From CAZQXD01 sp964597315 (GTDB taxonomy: Bacteria; Pseudomonadota; Gammaproteobacteria; Competibacterales; Competibacteraceae), in contig CAZQXD010000002.1 in assembly GCA_964597315.1 (NCBI GenBank), positions 62,001 through 126,000 on the forward strand: DNA of 64,000 bases. The letters are read 5' to 3'. Shown piece after piece: positions 1 through 7,878 of this stretch (positions are counted from its first letter, which is position 1; the number at the start of each line of letters is the position of its first letter). The position numbers and the translations under genes were made by a program. The notes under the pieces are model-generated. The model saw nothing but the letters and a program-made list of their open reading frames with translations. It ran no database searches and was not told the origin of the DNA.

Positions 1-60
1 TTAGGTTGGAATAAAGGTGAAAATGTGTGGCGGACGTCGGTTCCGTAAGAGCGCTGAGCT

Positions 61-1245
61 TCATGATGAGAGGGCCGCCCGTATCCGTTCGATCATCCAG
101 TCCAGTTCCCAGGATTGCAATTCCTGATGGCAAGCGAACTGAAAGAGATGCTGGGAATAGCGCTTGGACACCGTGCATCGATCCGGCTCCATGCTGGGCC
201 AGAGCTGTTCGGCGAAACGCAGCATCGGAACGCCCTGACGCATAAGAACGGGAAAGACGGTGGCGGGATCGTCCACATACATGGGAAACATATAAGGCAC
301 CACATGCTCGGGTAGAGCCGGGTGCAGCGGTCGGCCACCGGGCAGATCCTGAAGTGCTTCCAGCAACCGAAAATAATTCCGCCGCCGCAGTTCGATGATG
401 CGCTGGGTGGATGACAGTTTCAGCAGCCACAGGGAGGATAGGGAGATTTTCTTATTGATCCAATCGGGATCAAAGTCGAAGCCGCCTTCCGATGAGGGGG
501 GCGATTGGATAAACCGGCTGCCGCTGTCCCGGGAGTGGGACTTGATGCTGCTCCATAGCCGGTCCTTGACATAAAGCGGCAACCGCAGCAGCAAATTGGC
601 TGGACGTAAACGACCGTATTGCAGGGCCTTTTCCAGATTGTTCAGGGCCGCCTTGAACTGAAACGCCGCTCCGCCTCCCAGCAGCAGGGTGTCGGGTAGG
701 GGATGCCGGGTCGAGACCAGGCAGCCGCCGTCAAAAATCGGGAAAAATTTCATGGGGCTGGCAATGGCGTAGTCCCCAAAGCCGCCCAAGGGTTTTTCGT
801 CTTGGACGCCGAAGAAAGCGTGGGCGCAGTCCTCCAGCATCAGCAAGCGGTGACGGTCGCAGAATTCCCTGAGCTGCCGGGACTGCTGGGGAAAGCCGAA
901 ATAATGAGGAACCATCAGTACGCGAGTCCGATCATCCAGGCGCGACTGGATGTCCTCCAAGTCCACCGAGGTATCCGAACGGATTCTGAAAAAATCGCAT
1001 TCGGCGCCGGTCCAGATAGCCGGGCTTACCATGGATGTGCAGTGGTACGCAGGCACCAGTACTCTGTCTCCAGGGCCAATGCCCATCAGCTTGAGGGCAA
1101 TGCCAATCGCCATGCGCCCGCTGGTGAGGTGGCGGCTTTCGCCTGCGTCCAGAATCGACGAGACAGAATGTTTTCTGCCGCCTCGAAATGAATCCCAGGA
1201 GAGTACCGGAGTGGTGGGGTAAAGGGGTTTGGGGTATTGATCCAT
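61..1245 (-). CDS. DegT/DnrJ/EryC1/StrS-type PLP aminotransferase
   Basis: Protein of 394 aa with the fold-type I sugar-aminotransferase pattern. The PLP-ring Asp lies in LEDCAH (D139, H142) and the Schiff-base Lys is probably K166 in ASPMKFFP. The N-terminal half has the family's GD.VLVPAYHC segment, residues 59-69. Family members transaminate nucleotide-linked keto-sugars for LPS, capsule or glycan synthesis; the substrate here is unknown. No strong Shine-Dalgarno precedes the ATG, so the start is only moderately sure. The gene diverges from glgC across about 490 bp. Downstream genes lie outside the window, so the pathway cannot be read from context. Confidence 0.8.
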   Translation of the reverse strand: MDQYPKPLYPTTPVLSWDSFRGGRKHSVSSILDAGESRHLTSGRMAIGIALKLMGIGPGDRVLVPAYHCTSMVSPAIWTGAECDFFRIRSDTSVDLEDIQSRLDDRTRVLMVPHYFGFPQQSRQLREFCDRHRLLMLEDCAHAFFGVQDEKPLGGFGDYAIASPMKFFPIFDGGCLVSTRHPLPDTLLLGGGAAFQFKAALNNLEKALQYGRLRPANLLLRLPLYVKDRLWSSIKSHSRDSGSRFIQSPPSSEGGFDFDPDWINKKISLSSLWLLKLSSTQRIIELRRRNYFRLLEALQDLPGGRPLHPALPEHVVPYMFPMYVDDPATVFPVLMRQGVPMLRFAEQLWPSMEPDRCTVSKRYSQHLFQFACHQELQSWELDWMIERIRAALSS

Positions 1246-1735
1246 TCAATGGCTCTGAAGAGGCAGGCTCCAGCGTTAAGTCTCACAGAAAATACCGCTA
1301 CCGTCCACACCGCGCCGTTTGTCCAATGTAGCGTAACCTAAATGGGACGCCGGGATTCTATACCAGTTATTGGCCATGGAATGTCAACATCTTTGACGCG
1401 CTCGGCGCGACCGCTTATCCCTCGGGGTCTCAAAGTCTCGTATCCGGCAGGCCATACTTTCGGCCCGTTCGGCCAAAAGTTTAGTGTCCCGGGACAGCAT
1501 AGCGGTGGGTTGTGAATCAGAGGGGATTCACGCGCCGCACCCTCGCCTGAAGGGCGGGGCTGGTGGCGCATTTTGCGCAGTTGGCCGGGGCATCGGTGAG
1601 AACGGAATGCCTATGCGAGGGTTGCGGGAATCCCCAATATGCGGCAATACCACACATGCTAAGATGCTCCGGCTTGAAAACCGTTCATGTCCGCAACCCA
1701 CATCGGGCCGGTCTGGAAGCAGTGAGGTAATCTCC
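1246..1735. other. Divergent intergenic region between the aminotransferase and glgC
   Basis: About 490 bp without a convincing gene; the ORFs here lack family similarity and an RBS. It holds a perfect 12-bp palindrome TGTCCCGGGACA (1485-1496), a hairpin with 7-bp arms GTGAATC/GATTCAC (1512-1531), a small hairpin GCGCA-TTT-TGCGC (1566-1578) and a candidate extended -10 promoter at 1657-1665. Together these suggest a structured leader or operator region for glgC. Function is inference. Confidence 0.4.
1657..1665 (+). promoter_or_regulatory. Candidate extended -10 promoter of glgC
   Basis: TGC-TAAGAT is an extended -10 element (TGn plus a 4/6 match to TATAAT) about 70 bp before the glgC start. 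There is no good -35 at 17 bp, which extended -10 promoters tolerate. Low confidence without transcript data. Confidence 0.25.
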
Positions 1736-3013
1736 GTGACGATGCTCGACGTCAATAACAATCCCCGTTTTGTCAGCCGCCTGACCCGTCAGGCGCTGGC
1801 GTTGATTCTGGCGGGAGGGCGTGGTTCGCGTTTGCACGAACTGACCAACTGGCGGGCCAAGCCCAGTATACCCTTCGGCGGCAAGTTCCGAATTATCGAC
1901 TTCCCCCTGTCCAACTGCGTCAACTCGGGTATTCGCCGGGTTGGGGTGTTGACCCAATACAAGGCTCATTCCCTGATCCGCCATCTGGTCAATGGCTGGA
2001 GCAAGTTTCATAACGAACTGGGTGAGTTCGTGGAAGTCTTGCCCGCCTCCCAACGCACTGGCGAAGAGTGGTACGCCGGCACCGCCGATGCGGTCTACCA
2101 GAATCTGGACATTATTCGCACCTATCAGCCCGAGTATGTGCTGATCCTTTCCGGGGACCATGTTTACAAAATGGACTTCGGCCCCATGCTGGCCTATCAC
2201 GTGGAGCGCCAAGCGGACATGACAGTGTCCTGTATCGAGGCGCCGGTGGATGAGGCTGCGGGCGCTTTCGGGGTGATGAGCGTGGACGAATCGAATCGGG
2301 TGCGGCATTTCAACGAGAAACCTGCCTACCCCACCCCCTTGCCTGGGCGTGATGACCTGTGCTTGGCCTCCATGGGCAACTACATCTTCAACACCAATTT
2401 TCTCTACGAACAGCTCATCAAGGACGCCGATACGCCCCATTCCAGCCATGATTTCGGCTCGGATGTCATCCCCTCAATTCTGGAAAAGTACCGGGTCTTC
2501 GCTTATCCATTTCGGGACAGCACCGGCGCGCGCGCCTATTGGCGGGATGTGGGCACGGTTGACGCATTCTGGAAGGCCAATATCGAGATGGTCGATGTGA
2601 CCCCGGATCTGAATCTCTACGACGATGAGTGGCCGATCCTCACCCATCAGGTGCAATTGCCCCCAGCCAAGTTCGTATTTGACGATCATGAACGCCGGGG
2701 CATGGCCGTCAACGCCATGGTGTCCGGGGGGTGTGTGATCTCGGGAGCCACGGTGCGCCGCTCTTTGCTGTTCTCCAACTGCAAGGTGCATTCCTGGGCT
2801 TACGTGGAGGAGTCGGTGCTACTGCCGGAAGTGGACGTGGGCCGTCACGCCCGCATCCGCAAAGCCGTGGTGGATCGGGGTTGCCGTATCCCCGATGGCA
2901 TGGTGATCGGGGAGAACCGGGTCGAGGACGCCTCCCGGTTCCGGGTCACCGACAAAGGGGTGGTGCTGGTAACCCCGGAGATGTTAGGTCAAAGTCTGCA
3001 CCATCAACGCTAA
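1736..3013 (+). CDS. glgC: Glucose-1-phosphate adenylyltransferase (ADP-glucose pyrophosphorylase)
   Basis: Makes ADP-glucose from ATP and glucose-1-phosphate, the committed step of bacterial glycogen synthesis. The nucleotidyltransferase signature GGRGSRL is at residues 27-33, followed by the RAKPSIPFGG segment and the catalytic-site SGDHVYKMDF. A C-terminal left-handed beta-helix domain follows. An upstream in-frame ATG (1484) would add an unrelated leader. GTG 1736 has GAGG 8 nt upstream (1724-1727), better than ATG 1742 (14 nt), and gives 425 aa, the normal length. No other glg genes are nearby. It converges on the anti-sigma gene with only 3 bp between stops. Confidence 0.93.
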   Translation: MTMLDVNNNPRFVSRLTRQALALILAGGRGSRLHELTNWRAKPSIPFGGKFRIIDFPLSNCVNSGIRRVGVLTQYKAHSLIRHLVNGWSKFHNELGEFVEVLPASQRTGEEWYAGTADAVYQNLDIIRTYQPEYVLILSGDHVYKMDFGPMLAYHVERQADMTVSCIEAPVDEAAGAFGVMSVDESNRVRHFNEKPAYPTPLPGRDDLCLASMGNYIFNTNFLYEQLIKDADTPHSSHDFGSDVIPSILEKYRVFAYPFRDSTGARAYWRDVGTVDAFWKANIEMVDVTPDLNLYDDEWPILTHQVQLPPAKFVFDDHERRGMAVNAMVSGGCVISGATVRRSLLFSNCKVHSWAYVEESVLLPEVDVGRHARIRKAVVDRGCRIPDGMVIGENRVEDASRFRVTDKGVVLVTPEMLGQSLHHQR

Positions 3014-3016
3014 GGG

Positions 3017-3712
3017 TTAGATCTCCTTGAGAGGCATCCACTCCCCCTGATAGACCGGGGGACCGGTGGGTCGCTCGGGCATGGTCCCGTTCAGTATCTC
3101 CACCGTCACCAGCAAATGCCCGGCCATCCGGGGCGGCATGGGATCGTCCACCTTCAGGGTTCGGGTATCGCCCTGGTCGGGCAACACCCCCAGGGGAATC
3201 ACCCGATCTGAAAATTCGGTCTTTAGCCACAGCACACAATAGGTCTTTGGAGGCATAGTCATGGGCTTTAGGTTTTTGACGCGAACCTGATGCATATCTC
3301 CGACCGTGCGCACCAGCCACATGGGTTTTTGCGAGGCGTCGCTAATCATGGCCAGGTAGCCCGGATCGGGGTTCTGCAACGTGAACACCAGCACCGTCGC
3401 CAAGACTGCGGCCAAGGCCCCGCTGCCCAAGGACAAGGCCCGCCAAAAACCCAGACGGTCCTTTAGGCCAGGCCGGGCCGGGTCAGGGAACAGGCGGTTT
3501 TCAATGCCCGTCCAGACCTGAGGGGATGGGTTTTCAGCCGGGGCTTCGCCTAGGGTACGGGACAGGTTCTGCTCCCAGTTCCGTACTCGGCGGCGCAAAT
3601 CTGATCGGGCCTGCAATAGTTCTTCAAAGCGCCGCCTGGCGCCCCCTTTCAAGGTCCCCAAAGCGTATTCCGCAGCCAACAGCTCGCAGAGATGTGGATC
3701 TTGGTATCTCAT
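3017..3712 (-). CDS. Anti-sigma factor, RskA-like, membrane bound
   Basis: 231 aa. The N-terminal cytoplasmic part (1-85, including LLAAEYALGTL) resembles the sigma-binding domain of anti-sigma-K factors. One membrane helix lies at about 91-112, followed by a periplasmic RskA-like domain. The start at 3712 is chosen because its ATG overlaps the sigma-factor stop in an ATGA junction (3709-3712), the usual coupling that keeps sigma and anti-sigma in balance; the ATG at 3727 lacks this. It would hold the upstream ECF sigma factor inactive at the inner membrane until a signal arrives. The signal is unknown. Confidence 0.82.
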   Translation of the reverse strand: MRYQDPHLCELLAAEYALGTLKGGARRRFEELLQARSDLRRRVRNWEQNLSRTLGEAPAENPSPQVWTGIENRLFPDPARPGLKDRLGFWRALSLGSGALAAVLATVLVFTLQNPDPGYLAMISDASQKPMWLVRTVGDMHQVRVKNLKPMTMPPKTYCVLWLKTEFSDRVIPLGVLPDQGDTRTLKVDDPMPPRMAGHLLVTVEILNGTMPERPTGPPVYQGEWMPLKEI

Positions 3713-4263
3713 AAACCATCCAGACACTTTTTCAAGCGCATCAGCCCCCTGCGTAGCCAGGACTTGACCGTGCCCAGGGGTTTGTTCATATGTTCAGCCA
3801 GCTCCTCGTGGGTCATGCCCCGAAAATAGGCCAGCCGCATGGCCCGACGTTGGTCCCCCTCCAGTTGTTTGAGACACTGGTGCAGCGCCTGTCCATGCTG
3901 GCGCCGATCCACGCTTTCCTGGGGACCGGGATTCTCATCCGCGAGCCAGTACAAATCATCAACCGAATCCGTGGCTTGAGGTCGGCTGCCAGTACGGCGC
4001 AAAGTGTCGATGGCCTGGTTGCGAACGATAGATCCCATCCAGGTCATAGGCTTGGCCCTCTCGGGACGGAACTCCCCCGCGTGGCTCCAGATCTTCACAT
4101 AGCCTTCCTGTAAGACGTCTTGCGCCACTTCCCTGTCATTGACTATACGCAGCACCACGCCAAATAGTTGCGCGCAAGAGCAGCGATACAGGGTCTCGAA
4201 AGCGGCACGGTCCCTGAGGGCGCAGCGGGCCAGAAGTTGGGCGAGTTCCTCGGGTGTACTCAT
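3709..4263 (-). CDS. ECF-family RNA polymerase sigma factor
   Basis: 184 aa with sigma region 2 at about 20-90 (REVAQDVLQEGYVKIW and the RNQAIDTLRR end) and region 4 at about 125-180, whose helix-turn-helix lies around THEELAEHMN...GTVKSWLRRG. This is a SigK-type group IV sigma factor, consistent with the RskA-like partner encoded immediately downstream. It lies 18 bp after the DUF1841 gene, at the end of a minus-strand run starting with rnfA. It may therefore be co-transcribed with rnf-nth or have its own promoter inside DUF1841. The regulon is unknown. Confidence 0.9.
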   Translation of the reverse strand: MSTPEELAQLLARCALRDRAAFETLYRCSCAQLFGVVLRIVNDREVAQDVLQEGYVKIWSHAGEFRPERAKPMTWMGSIVRNQAIDTLRRTGSRPQATDSVDDLYWLADENPGPQESVDRRQHGQALHQCLKQLEGDQRRAMRLAYFRGMTHEELAEHMNKPLGTVKSWLRRGLMRLKKCLDGL

Positions 4264-4281
4264 CGTGTTGATATCGCCTTG

Positions 4282-4719
4282 TCAGTGCTGGGATAGCTGC
4301 TGTCGCAGACGCACCAGATAGCGCTGCTCATCGGGAGGCTGGTCGCCGCGCTGTGCCTCCCAAAGGGTTTCTCCCAGGCAGTCCAGCATCCGGTGTTCCG
4401 CCTCGTGGCTGTCACCGAGATGGTGGCACAGCCTTTGATAAATAGTCTGAATGCCCCTTGGCCGGTCGGTGGCTAATTGTTCCGCCAGGGCCAGATGCAA
4501 CCCCAAATGCAGAAACGGGTTGGATTGTCCGATATCGGGAGAGTAATCCTTCTCCAGATCGGCCTGGGGATCGGCCAGCAGCGCATGATACTCGGGGTGA
4601 TGCTCGATGACCTGGGCGATCAGGCTCTCCAACGGAGACAGGGGCGCTCCTGCTTGGTGCTTGCGCCAAGCCTCGAAAAAAAACCGGCGCATCTGGCTAC
4701 GATCATTGCCGAATAACAT
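4282..4719 (-). CDS. DUF1841 family protein
   Basis: 145 aa starting MLFGNDR. Conserved family features are visible: FFFEAWRKH near the start, LIAQVIEHHPEYH, NPFLHLGLHLAL with a cluster of His residues, and HRMLDCLGETLWEAQR near the end. The family is widespread in beta- and gammaproteobacteria and has no assigned function. The start at 4719 is 1 bp after the nth stop, indicating translational linkage. A longer ORF to 4812 would overlap nth and is not used. Confidence 0.85.
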   Translation of the reverse strand: MLFGNDRSQMRRFFFEAWRKHQAGAPLSPLESLIAQVIEHHPEYHALLADPQADLEKDYSPDIGQSNPFLHLGLHLALAEQLATDRPRGIQTIYQRLCHHLGDSHEAEHRMLDCLGETLWEAQRGDQPPDEQRYLVRLRQQLSQH

Positions 4720-4720
4720 G

Positions 4721-5356
4721 TCAGACCTCGGTTTTGTCCGAATACTCGCATAGATCATGGATGACGCAGGAACCGCAGCGGGGCTTGCGGGCCACGCAGG
4801 TGTAACGGCCATGGAGGATCAGCCAATGGTGGGCGTCGTGGCGGAATTCCTCTGGCGTCATCTCCAACAGTCGGTCCTCCACCTGGCGGACGGTCTTGCC
4901 CGGAGCCAGGCCGGTACGGTTGGCCACTCGGAAAATATGGGTGTCCACGGCGATGGTAGGTTCCCCGAACGCGGTGTTGAGGATCACATTGGCGGTCTTG
5001 CGGCCCACCCCGGGCAGGGCTTCCAGGGCGGCCCGATCTCGGGGCACCTGGCCATTGTGGCGTTCTATGAGCATCCGACAGGCATTGATGATATTGGCGG
5101 CCTTGCTGTTATACAGGCCGATGGTCTTGATGTGGCCCTTGAGCCCCGCCTCGCCCAGTTCCAGTATCGCTGCGGGGGTGTTGGCATCCTCAAATAATCG
5201 GGCGGTGGCCTTGTTGACCCCCTTGTCCGTGGACTGGGCCGAGAGTATCACCGCCACCAGTAGCTCGAAGGGGGTGGAATAGTGTAACTCCGTGGTGGGG
5301 TGCGGGTCGGCGGCTCTGAGGCGGGCGAACAGTTCATGGCGTTGGCGGTCGTTCAT
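4721..5356 (-). CDS. nth: Endonuclease III (DNA glycosylase/AP lyase)
   Basis: 211 aa, the same length as E. coli Nth. It removes oxidised pyrimidines in base-excision repair. The helix-hairpin-helix with catalytic Lys is in LPGVGRKTANV, the catalytic Asp in AVDTHIFRV, and the C-terminal 4Fe-4S motif is C-x6-C-x2-C-x5-C (residues 187-203). The start MNDRQ (5356) aligns with the E. coli N-terminus; an ATG two codons earlier (5362) is also possible. It lies 44 bp after rnfE, the same rnfE-nth order as in E. coli. Confidence 0.95.
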   Translation of the reverse strand: MNDRQRHELFARLRAADPHPTTELHYSTPFELLVAVILSAQSTDKGVNKATARLFEDANTPAAILELGEAGLKGHIKTIGLYNSKAANIINACRMLIERHNGQVPRDRAALEALPGVGRKTANVILNTAFGEPTIAVDTHIFRVANRTGLAPGKTVRQVEDRLLEMTPEEFRHDAHHWLILHGRYTCVARKPRCGSCVIHDLCEYSDKTEV

Positions 5357-5400
5357 TCTCATAAGCCTAATCGAAACCTGTACCCCGTCTACTGCTTGGC

Positions 5401-6099
5401 TCAGACTTCGGCCTCCCGGGTCGTCACGGCCAGTGGCGCGGTCCGCCGTTCGGCCCGGCGCTGGAGACGGGTGTCGATCACGTTCTTCAGGGCGATCAGC
5501 AGCCCGAGGCCAATGAATGCGCCGGGGGGCAGGATAGCCAGCAGAAAGCCCCGGTAGTCGGGTATCACCTCCACGGTCAGTCCCCGGGCCGCTTCCCCAA
5601 ACATCAAGTGGGCTTGGGCCAGTAGGGTGCCCTGGCCTAACAGTTCCCGCAGGGCGCCCAGGGCCACCAGGGCCACGGTAAAGCCCATACCCATGGCCAA
5701 ACCGTCCAGGGCCGCTCGGGGCAGATTCTGCTTGGAGGCGAACGCCTCGGCGCGGCCGATGATCACGCAATTGGTGACGATCAGGGGAATGAAAATGCCC
5801 AGCACCTTATACAGGCCGTGGAGGAAGGCGTTCATGAGCAATTCCACCACGGTCACGAAACAGGCGATGACCAGCACGAACACGGGAAGCCGCACTTCCG
5901 GCCGGACCAGGTTGCGGATCAGGGACACCGTGCTGTTGGAAGCCAGCAGCACCAAGGTCGTGGCCAGTCCCAGGCCGAGGGCGTTGACCACGGTGCTGGA
6001 GACCGCCAGCAGCGGACACAGGCCCAGCAGTTGCACAAAGCCGGTGTTATTGGTCCACAGCCCATCCTGGATGATCTTGGCATAGGACACATCGCTCAT
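5401..6099 (-). CDS. rnfE: Rnf electron-transport complex subunit E
   Basis: 232 aa integral membrane protein of the RnfA/RnfE (NqrD/NqrE) family with six predicted helices. Landmarks are NTGFVQLLGLCPLLAVS at the N-terminus and LGIFIPLIVTNCVIIGRAEAF in the middle; the Cys residues of these two segments form the paired motifs of the family. The ATG at 6099 overlaps the rnfG stop (ATGA), fixing the start. It forms the membrane core with RnfA and RnfD. Confidence 0.95.
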   Translation of the reverse strand: MSDVSYAKIIQDGLWTNNTGFVQLLGLCPLLAVSSTVVNALGLGLATTLVLLASNSTVSLIRNLVRPEVRLPVFVLVIACFVTVVELLMNAFLHGLYKVLGIFIPLIVTNCVIIGRAEAFASKQNLPRAALDGLAMGMGFTVALVALGALRELLGQGTLLAQAHLMFGEAARGLTVEVIPDYRGFLLAILPPGAFIGLGLLIALKNVIDTRLQRRAERRTAPLAVTTREAEV

Positions 6100-6830
6100 G
6101 GGGTGGTCTCCTGGGGTTGGGGGAGGGGGGTAGCGCCCGGCAGGGGCTGGGGTGGCGGTGGGGTGGCGGGTTCGACGCGGACCTCCTGGCGGGTGGCGAA
6201 CAGCCGGTCCCGATTGGCGTCGAAATACACCAAAAACCGGCGCACCGCTCCCACCACCGCCCGGGGGGTGATGGTGGCTCCGGTGAACTGATCGAAAGCC
6301 CCGCCGTCCTTGCGTACCGCCCAGGCGGCGGGGGCAGGGTCGTTCAGGGACTGACCGGCGAAGCCCAGTATCCACTGGTTGCGCTCCACCTCGATGGCAT
6401 CTCCCAGCCCCGGGGTTTCCTTATGGGCCAGCGCCCGCACCCCCGCCAGTTGGCCATCGGTGTAGACCCCCACCAGCAGGCGGATGGGTCCGCCGTAGCC
6501 GTCCGGGGCCACCGGGGTGGCGAACAGGGCCACCGGCTCGCCGCCCTGGCGGGCCCGGTACACGGTCACTGGTTCGGCCGTACCCAGGGCCTGGGGGGCG
6601 GTGATTTCCAGGGTGTCTCGGGTGGGCTGATTGTCGTATTGGCCCGGGGGCACCAGGCTGTTGAGATTATCCAACAACGCGGCCCGCTCGGTGGCGGCGA
6701 TGATCTCCCGGGTGCCCATGAAGGTGCCCGCCACCAGTCCGGCGCCGACCATAGCGAAGACCACCAGGATGGCCGCAGCGATGATCATGTTGCGGGTGAT
6801 GGGGTGGTGGATCAGGGTGCGCGCGACCAT
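6096..6830 (-). CDS. rnfG: Rnf complex subunit G, covalent FMN protein
   Basis: 244 aa with one N-terminal membrane anchor (about 14-38) and a periplasmic FMN-binding domain. The TGAT motif (183-186) supplies the Thr (T186) to which FMN is joined by a phosphoester bond in this family. HKETPGLGDAIE (136-147) is a second conserved segment. The C-terminus ends in a Pro-rich tail. It sits 7 bp after rnfD and overlaps rnfE by 4 bp. Confidence 0.95.
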   Translation of the reverse strand: MVARTLIHHPITRNMIIAAAILVVFAMVGAGLVAGTFMGTREIIAATERAALLDNLNSLVPPGQYDNQPTRDTLEITAPQALGTAEPVTVYRARQGGEPVALFATPVAPDGYGGPIRLLVGVYTDGQLAGVRALAHKETPGLGDAIEVERNQWILGFAGQSLNDPAPAAWAVRKDGGAFDQFTGATITPRAVVGAVRRFLVYFDANRDRLFATRQEVRVEPATPPPPQPLPGATPLPQPQETTP

Positions 6831-6837
6831 GCCCGTC

Positions 6838-7872
6838 TCAGCCTCGCCGGGCGCCGAACACCCGGGGCTGGGTGTAATAGTCGATGGTGGGGGCGGTGAT
6901 ATTCATCAGTAATACCGCGAAAGCCACCCCATCCGGGTAGCCCCCGAAGGCCCGGATCACATAGGTGATGATCCCCACCCCGGCCCCGAACAGCAGTCGG
7001 CCTCGGGGAGTTGTGGCGGCGGACACCGGGTCGGTGGCGATAAAAAACGCCCCCAGCATAGTGGCGCCGCTGCACAGATGCAGCCACGGGGAGGCATAGG
7101 CGGCGGGATTATAGGCGTGGAACAGGCCGGAGAGCAGGGCCAGCGCCCCCAGCATGCCGACCGGTATCTGCCAGGCGGCAGTGCGTCGCCACACCAGCCA
7201 CAACCCCCCGGTCAGAAAAGCCAGGTTTACCCACTCCCAGCCCCGCCCCCCCAAAAGCCCGAACGCCGGGTCGGCGAGGATGGTGTGTAGATCCCGGTTC
7301 AGCCCCAGTTGGGTCTTGATGGTATCTAGGGGGGTGGCCCCGGACAAGGCGTCCACGGCCAGCCCCGGAGGCAGTTGTCCAGTAAAGATCGCCCCCAGGG
7401 TATCCAGCGGTCCCAGCAGATACTGGCCCGGGCCTTGAGCCGGCAGCCAGGTACTCATCTCCAGGGGAAAGGAGATCAGTAGCACCACATAGCCCACCAT
7501 GGCCGGATTGAAGGGGTTATAGCCCAGTCCCCCGTACAAGTGTTTGGCCACCGCCAGGGCGAAGCCCACCCCCAACACCGTCAGCCACCAGGGGGACAGG
7601 GGCGGCAGGGCGGCGGCCAGCAGCCAGGCGCTGACCAGGGCGCTGCCGTCCCCTAGAAAGGGGCGCAGGGGGCGGCCCCGTAGAGCCAGCATTAGCGCCT
7701 CCACCACCAAGGCAGTGGCGCTGGCCAGGACGATATTGACCAGCACGCCGACACCGAAAAACCCGGCTAGCACGGCAATGCCGGGAAGCATGGCATACAG
7801 CACCCGACGCATGACCCGGCCGACGCTATCGGCGCCGGTCAGATGGGGGGAACTGGCGGTCTCGAAGCGCAT
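6838..7872 (-). CDS. rnfD: Rnf complex subunit D, covalent FMN membrane protein
   Basis: 344 aa polytopic membrane protein of the NqrB/RnfD family. The SGAT motif (177-180, T180) is the covalent FMN site, and KHLYGGLGYNPFNPAMVGY (about 110-128) is a family signature. Together with RnfG it carries electrons between the RnfB/RnfC side and the ion-translocating core. It lies 6 bp from rnfC and 7 bp from rnfG, in one operon. Confidence 0.95.
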   Translation of the reverse strand: MRFETASSPHLTGADSVGRVMRRVLYAMLPGIAVLAGFFGVGVLVNIVLASATALVVEALMLALRGRPLRPFLGDGSALVSAWLLAAALPPLSPWWLTVLGVGFALAVAKHLYGGLGYNPFNPAMVGYVVLLISFPLEMSTWLPAQGPGQYLLGPLDTLGAIFTGQLPPGLAVDALSGATPLDTIKTQLGLNRDLHTILADPAFGLLGGRGWEWVNLAFLTGGLWLVWRRTAAWQIPVGMLGALALLSGLFHAYNPAAYASPWLHLCSGATMLGAFFIATDPVSAATTPRGRLLFGAGVGIITYVIRAFGGYPDGVAFAVLLMNITAPTIDYYTQPRVFGARRG

Positions 7873-7878
7873 GGCGGC

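Noticed and set aside
1..60. Possible gene end at the window start
   Set aside because: Sixty bases only, with no ORF that can be assigned.
1393..1421. TTGACG-17-TATCCC as a promoter in the glgC upstream region
   Set aside because: The -10 matches only the first three bases of the consensus and it is over 300 bp from glgC; not reliable.
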